A stretch of DNA of 64,000 nucleotides from Pseudomonas sp. Root71 (GCF_001429045.1 NZ_LMHY01000029.1:28402-92401), one strand, 5' to 3'; positions 17,817 to 26,800 are shown, numbered from the stretch's first letter. The notes: generated by a model from the letters alone, not told the origin. Program-made: numbers and translations.

Positions 17817-18698
17817 TTAGAAAATCGGCAATGGCAGTTCACGGATCGCAGCCAGGCCGCCGACCTTTTCCAGATACTGTTCGTGGGTGCAGTCGACGTA
17901 GTCGCGCACATAACCTTCCCAGCCATCGGCCGCCTGGACCGTGGCGTTGTAGGCTTTGAAGTGCGCAACATCGAAACCGTACAGCGGCGCGCACGACGAC
18001 GGATGCGCCCCGCCCGGCACGTGGGCCACGGCGGTGGTCAGGTTGCGTTCCCAGAACACTTGATGGGCATGGGCGTTGTCCTGATGGAAATACTCGCTGT
18101 CGACCAGCTCATCGCAGGTCACGTAGCTGTGGGTCGCGGCCCGCACGAACAGGTCGTCCATGTAGTGATCCGGACCGCTGATCTGACACACGCCGCGTGC
18201 ATCGGCGCGGTCGACATGCACCAGCGCCGCATCGAGCTTGAGCGCCGGCATGGCGACCCAGTCCTTGCCATCGGCATAGGGCGAGGCGATCAACTTGATC
18301 TGACGGTTGTGGCGCAGCACATCGGTGCCCAGGCCCACGGCGGTCGGAATGAACGGCACATTCATCGCTGCGGCGCGCAGGCCAAGCAGCAACATGCCTT
18401 CATCGATCTCCATCACTTCCAGCGCCGCTTCCTGGCGCGCCTTGCGGAAGTACGGCTCCAGTGGAATGAAATCCAGGGACACGAAGGCGAACACCAGCTT
18501 CTTGATCTTGCCGGCCGCGCAGAGCATGCCGACGTCCGCGCCACCATATGCAACAACAGTCAGCTCCTTGAGGTCCGAGCGCAGAATCTCGCGCACCAGC
18601 GCCATCGGCTTGCGGCGCGGGCCCCAGCCACCGATACCGATGGTCATGCCGTCACGCAGTTGGCCGACGATCTCGGCGGTGCTCATTTGCTTGTCCAT
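17817..18698 (-). CDS. ipdA: COCHEA-CoA hydrolase subunit IpdA
   Basis: A 293-residue CoA-transferase alpha-type subunit. N-terminal LRDGMTIGIGGWGPRRKPMA (glycine-rich loop), then VVAYGGADVGMLCAAGKIKK, FIPLEPYFRKARQEAALEVM and a MNVPFIPTAVGLGTDVL segment. It forms the ring-C hydrolase with IpdB. AGGAA at 6 bp spacing points to ATG 18698; ATG 18713 would overlap the hsaC stop. It is directly downstream of hsaC. Confidence 0.92.
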   Translation of the reverse strand: MDKQMSTAEIVGQLRDGMTIGIGGWGPRRKPMALVREILRSDLKELTVVAYGGADVGMLCAAGKIKKLVFAFVSLDFIPLEPYFRKARQEAALEVMEIDEGMLLLGLRAAAMNVPFIPTAVGLGTDVLRHNRQIKLIASPYADGKDWVAMPALKLDAALVHVDRADARGVCQISGPDHYMDDLFVRAATHSYVTCDELVDSEYFHQDNAHAHQVFWERNLTTAVAHVPGGAHPSSCAPLYGFDVAHFKAYNATVQAADGWEGYVRDYVDCTHEQYLEKVGGLAAIRELPLPIF

Positions 18699-18709
18699 CG
18701 TCTTGTTCC

Positions 18710-19600
18710 TCATTGGCGACCGACACTGAAGTCGTGGCCCCAGTGGCTGACCACGGTGCTTTCGAACGGTGTGTGGCGGTCCCAGTCGACCACCAGGCCA
18801 TCGCAGCCGTATTCCAGGTCAAACCCGGACGGGGTCTTGATGTAGAAAGAAATCATCTGGTCGTTGGTGTGCTGGCCGAGGGTGGCCGACAGCTTCACGC
18901 CGTTGGCATGAACGCGATCCAGGGCGCGGCCGACTTCGTCCAGCGCGTTGACCTCGACCATCATGTGCACGCAGCCGTGGGGCATCGGGCACTCGAAAAT
19001 CGCCAGCGAGTGGTGGCGGCCGTTGTTGCAGTGCAGGAAGTGAATACGCTTTTGCGGCTCGGCCGGGTCCGGGGTGAAGCGGACTTTCATCAGGTCCGAC
19101 AGGCCGAAACCCATCACCTGCTCGTAGAAGTCGCGGCAGCGTTCGAAGGCCGGGGCTGGCAGTACGACGTGGCCCATGCCGAGGTCGTTGGTGACAAAAC
19201 CTTTGACGCCCACCGGCGAGACAAAACGGGCGAAATCCTGCAACGGGCCCCAGAAAATTTCGTGGCGATTGCCATCTGGGTCGCTGAAGTGCACCAGTTC
19301 CTGGACCTTGCGCAGTTCCGCTTCGGCGGCGGTGCCACGGATCACTTGCACATCGGCCTGCTGCAACTCGCTGACCGCCTGTTCCAGCGCCGCCTTGCCG
19401 GCCACCTCCCAACCGCAGGCACCGAAACCGTTCTCGGCGTTCTTCTGCACGAGGATGCGGTAATGACGTTCGTCCATTTTCAGGTACAGACGCTCATCAT
19501 CGCCGCTGACCATCATGCCCAACACCTGGCTTGCGTAGTGGCGCCATTGCGCCAGGTCGCTGGACAGCAGGGTGACGTAACCCAGACCACGGATATCCAT
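18710..19600 (-). CDS. hsaC: 3,4-DHSA extradiol dioxygenase HsaC / TesB
   Basis: A 296-residue, two-domain type I extradiol dioxygenase. It cleaves the catecholic ring A of the secosteroid (4,5-meta cleavage) with non-haem Fe(II). The ligands are visible as His144 (GMGHVVLP), His212 (VHMMVEV) and Glu263 (FDLEYGCDG), with second-shell HHSLAIFECP. Start ATG 19600 begins MDIRGLGYVTLLSSDL, as in the BphC/HsaC family. It is the first gene of the long minus-strand operon and has an operator-like dyad 99 bp upstream. Confidence 0.95.
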   Translation of the reverse strand: MDIRGLGYVTLLSSDLAQWRHYASQVLGMMVSGDDERLYLKMDERHYRILVQKNAENGFGACGWEVAGKAALEQAVSELQQADVQVIRGTAAEAELRKVQELVHFSDPDGNRHEIFWGPLQDFARFVSPVGVKGFVTNDLGMGHVVLPAPAFERCRDFYEQVMGFGLSDLMKVRFTPDPAEPQKRIHFLHCNNGRHHSLAIFECPMPHGCVHMMVEVNALDEVGRALDRVHANGVKLSATLGQHTNDQMISFYIKTPSGFDLEYGCDGLVVDWDRHTPFESTVVSHWGHDFSVGRQ

Positions 19601-19698
19601 GGATGCACTCCTCGTTTTTCTCAGGCCGTGCCGCCCTTCGGCTGGTGCCGGGGGAGACTTTATGTAGGGGCTATTCAAACGGGTTCGGGGAGGGGCAA

Positions 19699-19717
19699 CA
19701 TCGTCCAATGGGACTAG
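19699..19717 (-). promoter_or_regulatory. Operator-like dyad upstream of hsaC
   Basis: The plus strand reads CATCGTCC-AATG-GGACTAG; on the coding strand this is CTAGTCC-N4-GGACGATG. It is an exact match to the motif found before most other steroid transcription units in the window. It lies 99 bp from the hsaC ATG. Binding by the LuxR-family regulator is inferred, not shown. Confidence 0.75.
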
Positions 19718-19741
19718 CGGAAAACAGGCAGAACGCAATCC

Positions 19742-19826
19742 CTGTAGGAGCTGCCGCAGGCTGCGATCTTTTGATTTTGTTTTTCAGATCAAGATCAAAA
19801 GATCGCAGCCTTCGGCAGCTCCTACT
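19742..19826. repeat. Paired REP element (GTAGGAGCTGCCGCAGGCTGCGATC type)
   Basis: Two inverted REP units with a T/A-rich spacer lie between the hsaC operator and the DUF6124-like gene. Confidence 0.9.
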
Positions 19827-19835
19827 GGTGGATCG

Positions 19836-20195
19836 CTACTCTCGCGGATCGATTTGATCGAGCACGCGGTTCGCGGTGATCTCAGCCAGCATGACGCTAT
19901 TGGAAATACCCAGCAGCGCATTACGGTCACCGCCCTCCAGATGATCCACCAGTTGATGCACCATCACATCGACCGAGGCCAGGGTCTCGACCAGATAGAC
20001 CACCAGGGTTTCGGTCGTGGCCCCGGGGTCGACGCTGAACAGCGTGCTGATGGTTCGAGGGGTGGCTTTGATGTCGGCGGTCGAGGGGAAGTGGTAAGCG
20101 AGGGCACGCTCGGCGGCTTCGTTGAGTTTTTTTGAATCGGGTTCGTACGGGGATGCTGGATCGGTGTCCGGCGGGTTTGGTGTGACTTTGAACAT
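19836..20195 (-). CDS. DUF6124-like Pseudomonas protein
   Basis: A 119-residue cytosolic protein. The N-terminus MFKVTPNPPDTDPASPYEPD and the core SKKLNEAAERALAYHF match a small Pseudomonas family of unknown function that I recall as DUF6124. The rest is two helices (ETLVVYLVETLASVDVMVHQ and NALLGISNSVMLAEITANR). It is not a recognisable steroid gene; it may be a REP-associated passenger in the island. Confidence 0.75.
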   Translation of the reverse strand: MFKVTPNPPDTDPASPYEPDSKKLNEAAERALAYHFPSTADIKATPRTISTLFSVDPGATTETLVVYLVETLASVDVMVHQLVDHLEGGDRNALLGISNSVMLAEITANRVLDQIDPRE

Positions 20196-20556
20196 ATCTC
20201 AGGTTCCTAATGATGTGCCAACCTCCTGCTGCTAAACGAAGAGGGTGGCAGCTGCACGCAGGTTAGCAGACCGGGGAACCTAAGAAGCCGGCGCGCCCAA
20301 GGGCGCCCTGCGTACAGCCACCATCAAAATACAGGCACAAAACCTGACTGATAGAAGCGTCGTACGACTTAGGTTATACCCGAGCTGCTAAACCCGATCA
20401 CTGATGAGCAGTGACGCGAATCAAGTTACCGAGGGGCTCCAAGGCGCACAAGCCGGCGGATTCTGGCGTACCTGTAGGCAACGACGCAAGGCGCTGTAGC
20501 TTTCATCGAGTAACACTGACAGCCGTTAATCAATCCATGTTTAACGACCCAAAAAC

Positions 20557-20650
20557 CTGTGGGAGCGAGCTTGCTCGCGATGGGGCCATACCAGTCAACA
20601 TCGATGTTGAATGTAAGACCGCCATCGCGAGCAAGCTCGCTCCCACAGGG
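20557..20650. repeat. Paired REP element (GTGGGAGCGAGC type), copy 1
   Basis: TGTGGGAGCGAGCTTGCTCG and its complement flank a spacer that includes GGGGCCATACCAGTCAACAT. Confidence 0.9.
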
Positions 20651-20755
20651 GATAGGCGGTGTTCAACGCCTTATCTGGCAGGCATAAAAAAACGGGCCTT
20701 GGGGACCCGTTGGAAAGTTGGCCTGACGTCCGTGCCAGGCCTGAAATGCGATCAA

Positions 20756-20850
20756 CTGTGGGAGCGGGCTTGCTCGCGATGGGGCCATACCAGTCAACAT
20801 CGATGCTGAATGTAAGACCGCTATAGCGAGCAAGCTCGCTCCCACAGGGG
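20756..20850. repeat. Paired REP element (GTGGGAGCGAGC type), copy 2
   Basis: Nearly the same unit and spacer as the pair about 200 bp to the left, with a few substitutions (GAGCGGGCTTGC, TATAGCGAGCAAGC). Confidence 0.9.
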
Positions 20851-20882
20851 GGATGCGGTGTTCACGCCTTTAGCGTCAACTT

Positions 20883-22004
20883 TCAACCCTTACGAAAATG
20901 CGGAATCACCTTCTCGCCAATGTTCTTCAAGGTCTCCAGCTGTGCCCACTGCGGCACGGTGCCCATCTGGCAGATGAACAGGATTTCGTCGGCGCCGGCA
21001 TCGATCAGGCGCTGCACGTAGCCGATGCAATCCTCGACGGTGCCGTAGGCGTGGTTCGGGTTCATCATGGCCATGGTCGGGTCGGAGAAGTCGACGCTGA
21101 CTTCTTCCGAGGCGAAGCGCGACTTGATCACGCTCTGGCCGTTGCCATCGACGTAGGTGTCGTCTTTCCACTTCTCCGGGTCCGGACGCTCGCCACCGCC
21201 GTACCAGTAGCCCAGGGATTCCATGAAGTAGCGCTGGCCACGGATACCGATACGGCGCGCTTCTGCGTTGTCGTCCAGCACGATGGCCGGGCACAGCGCG
21301 GCAATGTGGCGATTAGGACGGAAACCGACCTGCTTCTTCTCATCGCGGTTGTCGTAGGCCGTGTGATACACCTCGACTTTCTTGGCGATTTCTTCCGGGC
21401 CACCGAAGCCCAGCACCAGCGCGCCCATGCCACGACCACCGGCATTCTTCAGCGACTCGGTGTTGGTGCACGCCAGGTACATCGGCGGGTGCGGATCCTG
21501 GTACGGCTTTGGATGGATCGGGCGCTTGGGGATCTGCACGAAGTCGCCGTTGTGCTCGATCTCGTCCTGCACGAACATTTTCGGGATCAGGTACATCATC
21601 TCGTCGATCTGCGGCTGCAAGGTCGCCAGGTCGTAGCCGAAGGTGCCGGCTTCCTGCTGGGTGCCGCCCTTACCCACGCCAAAGTGCACACGGCCCTTGG
21701 ACAGCAGGTCGAGGGTGGCGATGCGCTCGGCGACTTTCACCGGGTGGTTCATCGCCGGCGGCAGGCAGACCACGCCGTGGCCGATGCCGATGCGCTCGGT
21801 TTTACCGGCCACGAAAGCCAGCATGGTTTCCGGCGCGGACATGTGCGAGTAGTTGCTCAGCGCGGTGTGTTCCACGCACCAGAAGGTGTCGAAACCGAGC
21901 TTGTCGGCGAGCACGGCCTGTTCGACGGTGTCCTCGAAAATCTTGCGGTCGCCTTCGCGGCTGGAGTCCACCGTCTGGGCTTCGTAAATCAGGGAAAATT
22001 TCAT
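20883..22004 (-). CDS. LLM class flavin-dependent monooxygenase of the steroid island
   Basis: A 373-residue luciferase-like (F420/FMN TIM barrel) protein. Seen: MKFSLIYEAQTVDSSREGD, LGFDTFWCVEHTALSNYSHM, RIGIGHGVVCLPPAMNHPVKVAERIATLD and RVHFGVGKGG. A long C-terminal part ends ILFICQMGTVPQWAQLETLK. Such enzymes insert oxygen using reduced flavin. Its place between the CD-ring operon and hsaA, with a degenerate operator dyad upstream, suggests a steroid role. I do not recognise a mycobacterial Hsa/Ipd counterpart. Substrate unknown. Confidence 0.82.
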   Translation of the reverse strand: MKFSLIYEAQTVDSSREGDRKIFEDTVEQAVLADKLGFDTFWCVEHTALSNYSHMSAPETMLAFVAGKTERIGIGHGVVCLPPAMNHPVKVAERIATLDLLSKGRVHFGVGKGGTQQEAGTFGYDLATLQPQIDEMMYLIPKMFVQDEIEHNGDFVQIPKRPIHPKPYQDPHPPMYLACTNTESLKNAGGRGMGALVLGFGGPEEIAKKVEVYHTAYDNRDEKKQVGFRPNRHIAALCPAIVLDDNAEARRIGIRGQRYFMESLGYWYGGGERPDPEKWKDDTYVDGNGQSVIKSRFASEEVSVDFSDPTMAMMNPNHAYGTVEDCIGYVQRLIDAGADEILFICQMGTVPQWAQLETLKNIGEKVIPHFRKG

Positions 22005-22090
22005 GGTTGATCCTTGTGCTTATTTGGATGCGCAGTCGGCGCCAGAGACCTGTGCCTTGCGCCCATGCTCGGGTATTGGCAGGGCGCTCG

Positions 22091-22109
22091 AATCACGCAA
22101 ACGGACTAG
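22091..22109 (-). promoter_or_regulatory. Degenerate operator-like dyad upstream of the LLM monooxygenase gene
   Basis: Plus strand AATCACGC-AAAC-GGACTAG keeps the GGACTAG arm and the N4 spacing of the island motif; the other arm is poor. It lies 87 bp from the ATG, also within the hsaA downstream region. Confidence 0.4.
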
Positions 22110-22127
22110 CCGGTTTGCAGGGAAGCG

Positions 22128-23312
22128 TCAGAGGAAAAAGTCGTTGCTGTCCTGACCCATGCTCACGCCGCCGAGGTTCCAGGCGTACTTGGCCGGGCTG
22201 TTGGCAACGTGGGCGCGACCGGTGTGAATGTCGCGGAACGCACGGTTGATCGGATGGCTGCGGAAGATCGTCGAAGCACCGCTGTTGAACATCAGGTCGC
22301 CAACGGCCTTGGCGCACTTGTCGGCCACCAGCGCCGAGTCGTAACGCATCTTCACCCGCTCGGGCATGCTCAACGGCTCGCCCTTCTGCGCGCGCTCGAG
22401 CATCAGGGCGAAGTTGCGATGCAGCACGGTCTTGCACTCATCGACGCAGACCATCGCATTGGCCAGCGACGATTGCGCGGCCGGGTCCTGGACCATCTTG
22501 CGACCGTCATTGACTCCGACCCGGGCACGGTTGTGCTCGACAAACTGATCCACCGCGCCTTGCAGGGCACCGATGGCCGAGGACGAAACAGCACGCACGA
22601 ATATCTGCCCGAACGGCAAGCGGAACAGGGGCGCAGTGTTCACCTCGTTGCCCGGACTGTTCTGCATGAAACCGTCGAACGCGCGATGGGTGCGGTACTC
22701 GGGCACGAAAGCGTTTTCCACCAGGATGTCGTGGGAACCGGTGGCTTCCAGGCCCATGACGTTCCAGTTATCGAGAATCTGGTAGTCGCTGCGCGGCACC
22801 AGGAAAGTCCGGTAATCCGGCGCCCCACCCGCCTCTGCCGACGGCACCAGCGCACCGAGGAACGCCCAGTCGCAATGCTTGCTGCCGGAAGAAAAGCCCC
22901 AGCGCCCGCTCAACTTGAAGCCACCCTCGACCCGCTCGACCTTGCCCACCGGCATATAGGAAGAGGAGATCAGCACGCTGGAGTCGCTACCCCAGACATC
23001 CTGGGCCGCGCGGTCGTCGAACAGCGCCAGTTGCCAGTTGTGGATCGCCACCACCCCTAGTACCCAGGCCGAAGACATGCAGCCTTCGGCGAGCGTCATC
23101 TGCACGTCGAAGAAGTCCTTGGGCTCCAGTTCATAACCTTCCCAACGGGACGGTTGCAGGATGCGAAAGAAACCGGCGTCGTGGAAATCCTTCAGGGTTT
23201 CTTCAGGCAACTGGCCTGCTTGCGCGGCATTCAGGGCGCGTTCACGCAGGATCGGCACCAACTCGCGGGCACGTTGGCTCAGACGCTGGCGAATCAGGTC
23301 TTGGTTGAGCAT
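22128..23312 (-). CDS. hsaA: 3-HSA hydroxylase, oxygenase component HsaA / TesA2
   Basis: A 394-residue flavin-dependent monooxygenase with the acyl-CoA-dehydrogenase fold (group D). It hydroxylates the phenolic secosteroid 3-HSA to the catechol 3,4-DHSA, using reduced flavin supplied by HsaB. Seen: LKDFHDAGFFRILQPSRWEG, LAEGCMSSAWVLGVVAIHNW, GFKLSGRWGFSSGSKHCDWA and NVMGLEATGSHDILVENAFV, all typical of HsaA. An AAAGGAG RBS precedes ATG 23312. The frame stays open far upstream through non-coding repeat sequence, but that part is not plausible protein. Confidence 0.93.
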   Translation of the reverse strand: MLNQDLIRQRLSQRARELVPILRERALNAAQAGQLPEETLKDFHDAGFFRILQPSRWEGYELEPKDFFDVQMTLAEGCMSSAWVLGVVAIHNWQLALFDDRAAQDVWGSDSSVLISSSYMPVGKVERVEGGFKLSGRWGFSSGSKHCDWAFLGALVPSAEAGGAPDYRTFLVPRSDYQILDNWNVMGLEATGSHDILVENAFVPEYRTHRAFDGFMQNSPGNEVNTAPLFRLPFGQIFVRAVSSSAIGALQGAVDQFVEHNRARVGVNDGRKMVQDPAAQSSLANAMVCVDECKTVLHRNFALMLERAQKGEPLSMPERVKMRYDSALVADKCAKAVGDLMFNSGASTIFRSHPINRAFRDIHTGRAHVANSPAKYAWNLGGVSMGQDSNDFFL

Positions 23313-23415
23313 TTTTATTGTTCTCCTTTGTTCACCCCGTCCGCCGGGGCGCGCGTGCAACGGGGCGGGTGTAGCGCCCCTACACTGGCATTCAAACAAT
23401 GCGCAAAGCGGCGGG

Positions 23416-23434
23416 CATCCCTCAAACGGACCAT
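23416..23434 (-). promoter_or_regulatory. Degenerate operator-like dyad upstream of hsaA
   Basis: Plus strand CATCCCTC-AAAC-GGACCAT has the 8-4-7 spacing and most positions of the island motif (CATCGTCC-N4-GGACTAG). It lies 104 bp before the hsaA ATG. Confidence 0.4.
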
Positions 23435-23559
23435 GTGGGATTGGGGAAAAGTTTTTTGGAGATGAATCTGAAAGAGGAGTGTTGGCTGGCAGGCCGTCTT
23501 CGCGGGCAGGCCCACATTGAGTCCCCTGTTTTACTCGGGACTTGTGGCCACTGAAGACC

Positions 23560-24475
23560 CCTGTGGGAGCGAGCTTGGTCCGGGCGGCGTTCCGACGATG
23601 GCTTTGTGTCAGGCGACGAGTGTTTTGTGGGTGTACATATCCATTGCTGCGGTCACGGCCGCTTAGGGTTCCGCCCTTACGGCGGGTCACTTTGGAAAAG
23701 CCCCAAAGTAACCAAAGGGCTCTTGCCCCTGACATTCGGTGCCTCGCTGTGGCTCGGCATCCCCTCGCTCCGGTCCTGCTCCGTGGGCCCGCCGCCATCG
23801 GCCATCCATGGCCGGGGGCGGCTAACCCGGCATCCATGCCGGGTTGCCCCGGCATCCATGCCGGGTTGCCCACTGCGCAGAACCTCCTCTCGGCCTCACG
23901 AGGGGGCGTACACCGCAACAGCGCCCGAGGCGGCCTACCGGCCGGCCTGTTCGCGGGTTTCGTTCGTCTGGGAGGTACCTGGTCGGTTGGCAGGCCGCTA
24001 TCGTCGGAACGCCGCCCGGACCAAGCTCGCTCCCACAGGTGCTGAGTACATCTGTAAGGAATTGGTCGGCTGGCAGGCCGCCATCGTCGGAACGCCGCCC
24101 GGACCAAGCTCGCTCCCACAGAAAAGCAAAAGCAGAGCGGCGTACACCCACGCTTCTCACCACTCATCAGGCCGAGCGTTAGCTCGCCTGCAGCTCTTGA
24201 TCTTGATCCACCCGCCCCCTCGGCAGGCTGAGTGGAGGTATTCATCCGGGGATGGGCGCGCAGCGCCGTTCGACGCAGTCGAACTCATTGCATGTAGGTC
24301 GAAGCGAAGCCGACCGGAGGGCAATGCCCCCGGATGAATTAGCGAGGGGCCGTACGTAAGGGGCGAGACCTTTGGTTCCTTTGGGCTGGGCCGGCACTCC
24401 GGCGTTTGCCAAAGGGACTCGCCGTAAGGGCGAAACCATAAGTCGCCGTTACCGCAGCAACGGATATGTACCCCA
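23560..24475. repeat. Non-coding inverted-repeat island between hsaA and hsaB
   Basis: About 0.9 kb without a credible gene. Imperfect arms at about 23630-23722 and 24364-24473 are inverted copies of each other, sharing the segments GGATATGTA, ACCGCAGCAA, CGCCGTAAGGGCG and CCTTTGGTT. Inside are a tandem CCCGGCATCCATGCCGGGTTG near 23825-23872. There are also two copies of a REP-like unit (GCCGCCATCGTCGGAACGCC-type followed by GCTCGCTCCCACAG) near 23990-24040 and 24070-24120. It resembles the long repeat islands common in Pseudomonas fluorescens-group intergenic DNA. The long reading frames across it are spurious. Confidence 0.7.
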
Positions 24476-24513
24476 TCAACCAAGAGCCTGGTCGGCCCAG
24501 AGGCCGCCAAGGC

Positions 24514-24532
24514 CTAGTCCCCTCGGACGATG
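24514..24532 (+). promoter_or_regulatory. Operator-like dyad upstream of hsaB
   Basis: CTAGTCC-CCTC-GGACGATG, an exact match to the island consensus, lies 63 bp before the hsaB ATG. Confidence 0.75.
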
Positions 24533-24595
24533 TGACGACTGGACGTCAGAGCAAGAATCCATCGCACTCCCCAACCAACAAAAAGGCCCAGTGCG

Positions 24596-25111
24596 ATGAA
24601 CGACGTCAATCTCAAAGCCGACATGCTCCAGGCCATGCGCCGCCTGGCCAAGTCAGTCACCATTATCAGCACCAGCAACGGCTCCGAACGCTTCGCCATG
24701 GCCGCCACCGCGGTCGACTCCCTGAGCACCGAGCCGCCATCACTGCTGATCTGCGTCAACAAGACCGCCTCGCCCCACGCCGCACTGGCGACCGGTGCCG
24801 ACTTCTGCGTCAACATCCTCGGCGTCGAACAACAAGACCTGGCCAACCTGTGCAGCGGCGCGATCAAGGGCGAAGCGCGCTTCGACCGTGGCAACTGGCT
24901 GACCAGCCCCGGCGGCATTCCTTACCTGGGTGACGCACAGTCGGCGATCCTCTGCCGCCAGGACGGCCACTTCAGCTACGGCACCCACACCGTGTTCATC
25001 GGGCGCATCCTGCAGATCCACACCACTGATGCCATCACCCCGCTGGTCTACCTCGACGGCAGCTACACCACCACCGCCAAACCCGCACCTTCTCTCGCTG
25101 TTGCTGGCTGA
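24596..25111 (+). CDS. hsaB: 3-HSA hydroxylase, flavin reductase component HsaB / TesA1
   Basis: A 171-residue flavin reductase-like (FMN-binding split barrel) protein. Seen: AMRRLAKSVTIISTSNGSER at the N-terminus, AMAATAVDSLSTEPPSLLICVN, the DFCVNILGVEQQDLANLCSG segment and GTHTVFIGRI. It uses NAD(P)H to reduce flavin for HsaA, whose gene is divergent and 1.3 kb away across the repeat island. It is the first gene of a plus-strand operon with the FAD dehydrogenase, an SDR and kshB, and has an operator dyad upstream. Confidence 0.9.
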   Translation: MNDVNLKADMLQAMRRLAKSVTIISTSNGSERFAMAATAVDSLSTEPPSLLICVNKTASPHAALATGADFCVNILGVEQQDLANLCSGAIKGEARFDRGNWLTSPGGIPYLGDAQSAILCRQDGHFSYGTHTVFIGRILQIHTTDAITPLVYLDGSYTTTAKPAPSLAVAG

Positions 25112-25120
25112 GGCCCGAAC

Positions 25121-26800
25121 ATGGACAGCCTGAACCGGTTGACGGCGTTGCGAGTGAACAGCGCCGACCAGTTGCCATGGGATGACCGTTGCGACTTGCT
25201 GATCGTCGGGTTTGGCGGTGCCGGCGCCTGTGCCGCCATCGAAGCCAGCACTCGCGGCTTGTCGGTACTCGCACTGGATCGCTTCGAAGGCGGCGGCGCA
25301 ACGGCGCTGAGCGGTGGCGTGGTCTATGCCGGCGGTGGCACGCCGTATCAGCGTCAGGCTGGCTATGAAGACACCAGCGAAGCCATGTTCAACTACCTGC
25401 GCAAGGAAGTCGGCGACGCCGTCAGCCTCGAAACCTTGAAGGGTTTCTGCGAAGGCAGCCGCGAGCAACTGGCCTGGCTGGAGCGACAGGGCGCGGCGTT
25501 CGAAGCCAGCGTGCCGCCGCATAAAACCTCGTACCCGAGTGACCAGTACTACCTCTATTACTCCGGCAACGAAGCCGTGCCGGCCTATGCCGCCAGCGCC
25601 AAGCCGGCGCCCCGTGGCCACCGCACCAAAGGCCCGGGCATGTCCGGCGCCAGCCTGTTCGCCCCGCTCAAGGCCAGCGCCTTGCGTCACGGCGCGCGCC
25701 TGCGCAGCCAGTGCGAAGTGCGGCGACTGGTGCTCGACCTCGACGACAAGGTCCTCGGTGTCGAAGCCTGGCAGTTGCCGTCGGGTAGCCGCGCCGCCAG
25801 ACAACATGCCCGTCTGTCGCGCTGGGCCGCCGCCATTCATATGTACGCTCCGGCGTTGGCCGACCGCTTGCGCGCCCGTCAGCGCCGCATCGAACAGACC
25901 AGCGCCATTCGCCAATTGATTCGCGCCGAACAGGCGGTGTTGCTGAGCAGCGGTGGTTTTATCTTCAATCGCGATCTGGTTCGCCAACACGCGCCGCAGT
26001 ACCTGGCCGGTCTGCCGCTAGGCGCCACCGGGTGTAATGGCAGCGGCATCGCCCTGGGCCAAAGCGCCGGTGGTAGCGTGGCGCGAATGGAAAAGGTCAG
26101 CGCCTGGCGCTTCATCAATCCACCACTGGCCTGGGCTCGCGGACTGATCGTCAATGCTCGCGGGCAACGTTACGCCAACGAAGAAATCTACGGCGCGACC
26201 CTCGGCCACGCCATGATCGAAGAACAGGACGGCCGCGCCATTCTGATTCTCAATCGGGCGCTGGTTCGAGAAGCACTCAGTCAGGTCGGCCCCGGCAAAG
26301 TGTGGAATTTCCAGCGCCTGCCAGTGCTGCTCAACCTGTTGTTCAACGCCAAGCGCAGCACCAGTCTGGCCGGGTTGGCCAAACGCTGCAGCCTGCCGCC
26401 GGAACTGCTGCGCCAGAGCGTCGAACGCTATTCCCGCGCGGCACGGGGTGAGGTCGCCGACGAGTTCGGCAAATCCGCCGCGATGCTCGCCAACCTCGAA
26501 CAAGGCCCGTGGTACGCCCTCGACCTGTCCTTCGACAGCAAACTTTTCCCCTGCCCGGTCATCACCCTGGGCGGACTGAAGGTCTGTGAGGACAGCGGTC
26601 GGGTACTGGACCACACCGGCCAGCCAATAGACGGCCTGTACAGCGCCGGCCGCAATGCGGTCGGGGTCGCGTCCAACCTGTACGTCTCCGGCCTGTCCCT
26701 GGCCGACTGTATTTATTCCGGTCGCCGGGCTGCCGCCCACGTGGCCGACCAATTCGCACTTCAAACCGCACGATCAGGAGAACAACAATGCAACGTGTAG
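25121..26800 (+). CDS. FAD-dependent 3-ketosteroid dehydrogenase-like flavoprotein
   Basis: A 559-residue flavoprotein of the fumarate reductase / 3-ketosteroid dehydrogenase superfamily. FAD-binding motif LLIVGFGGAGACAAIEAS at about residues 27-44; GGGATALSGGVVYAGGG; C-terminal GLYSAGRNAVGVASNLYVSG. It is a separate lineage from the KstD-like gene at 32243. A 3-keto-5alpha/5beta-steroid delta4-dehydrogenase is a reasonable guess, but delta1 activity cannot be excluded. It starts 9 bp after hsaB and overlaps the following SDR gene by 13 bp. Confidence 0.8.
   Translation: MDSLNRLTALRVNSADQLPWDDRCDLLIVGFGGAGACAAIEASTRGLSVLALDRFEGGGATALSGGVVYAGGGTPYQRQAGYEDTSEAMFNYLRKEVGDAVSLETLKGFCEGSREQLAWLERQGAAFEASVPPHKTSYPSDQYYLYYSGNEAVPAYAASAKPAPRGHRTKGPGMSGASLFAPLKASALRHGARLRSQCEVRRLVLDLDDKVLGVEAWQLPSGSRAARQHARLSRWAAAIHMYAPALADRLRARQRRIEQTSAIRQLIRAEQAVLLSSGGFIFNRDLVRQHAPQYLAGLPLGATGCNGSGIALGQSAGGSVARMEKVSAWRFINPPLAWARGLIVNARGQRYANEEIYGATLGHAMIEEQDGRAILILNRALVREALSQVGPGKVWNFQRLPVLLNLLFNAKRSTSLAGLAKRCSLPPELLRQSVERYSRAARGEVADEFGKSAAMLANLEQGPWYALDLSFDSKLFPCPVITLGGLKVCEDSGRVLDHTGQPIDGLYSAGRNAVGVASNLYVSGLSLADCIYSGRRAAAHVADQFALQTARSGEQQCNV

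Larger units (their letters stand above)
20196..20882. other. Non-coding stretch with two REP pairs
   Basis: No convincing gene. The left third has only short unsupported ORFs. The right part carries REP pairs at 20557-20650 and 20756-20850. Between them, near 20686, AAAAAAACGGGCC(TTGGGG)ACCCGTT resembles a weak terminator. The two REP pairs share nearly the same spacer, suggesting local duplication. Confidence 0.7.

Noticed and set aside
23313..24245. Long upstream extension of the hsaA reading frame (and other long frames across the same stretch)
   Set aside because: The sequence is inverted repeats and REP-like palindromes. The predicted protein is Arg/Pro-rich and repetitive, and a good RBS/ATG for hsaA exists at 23312.
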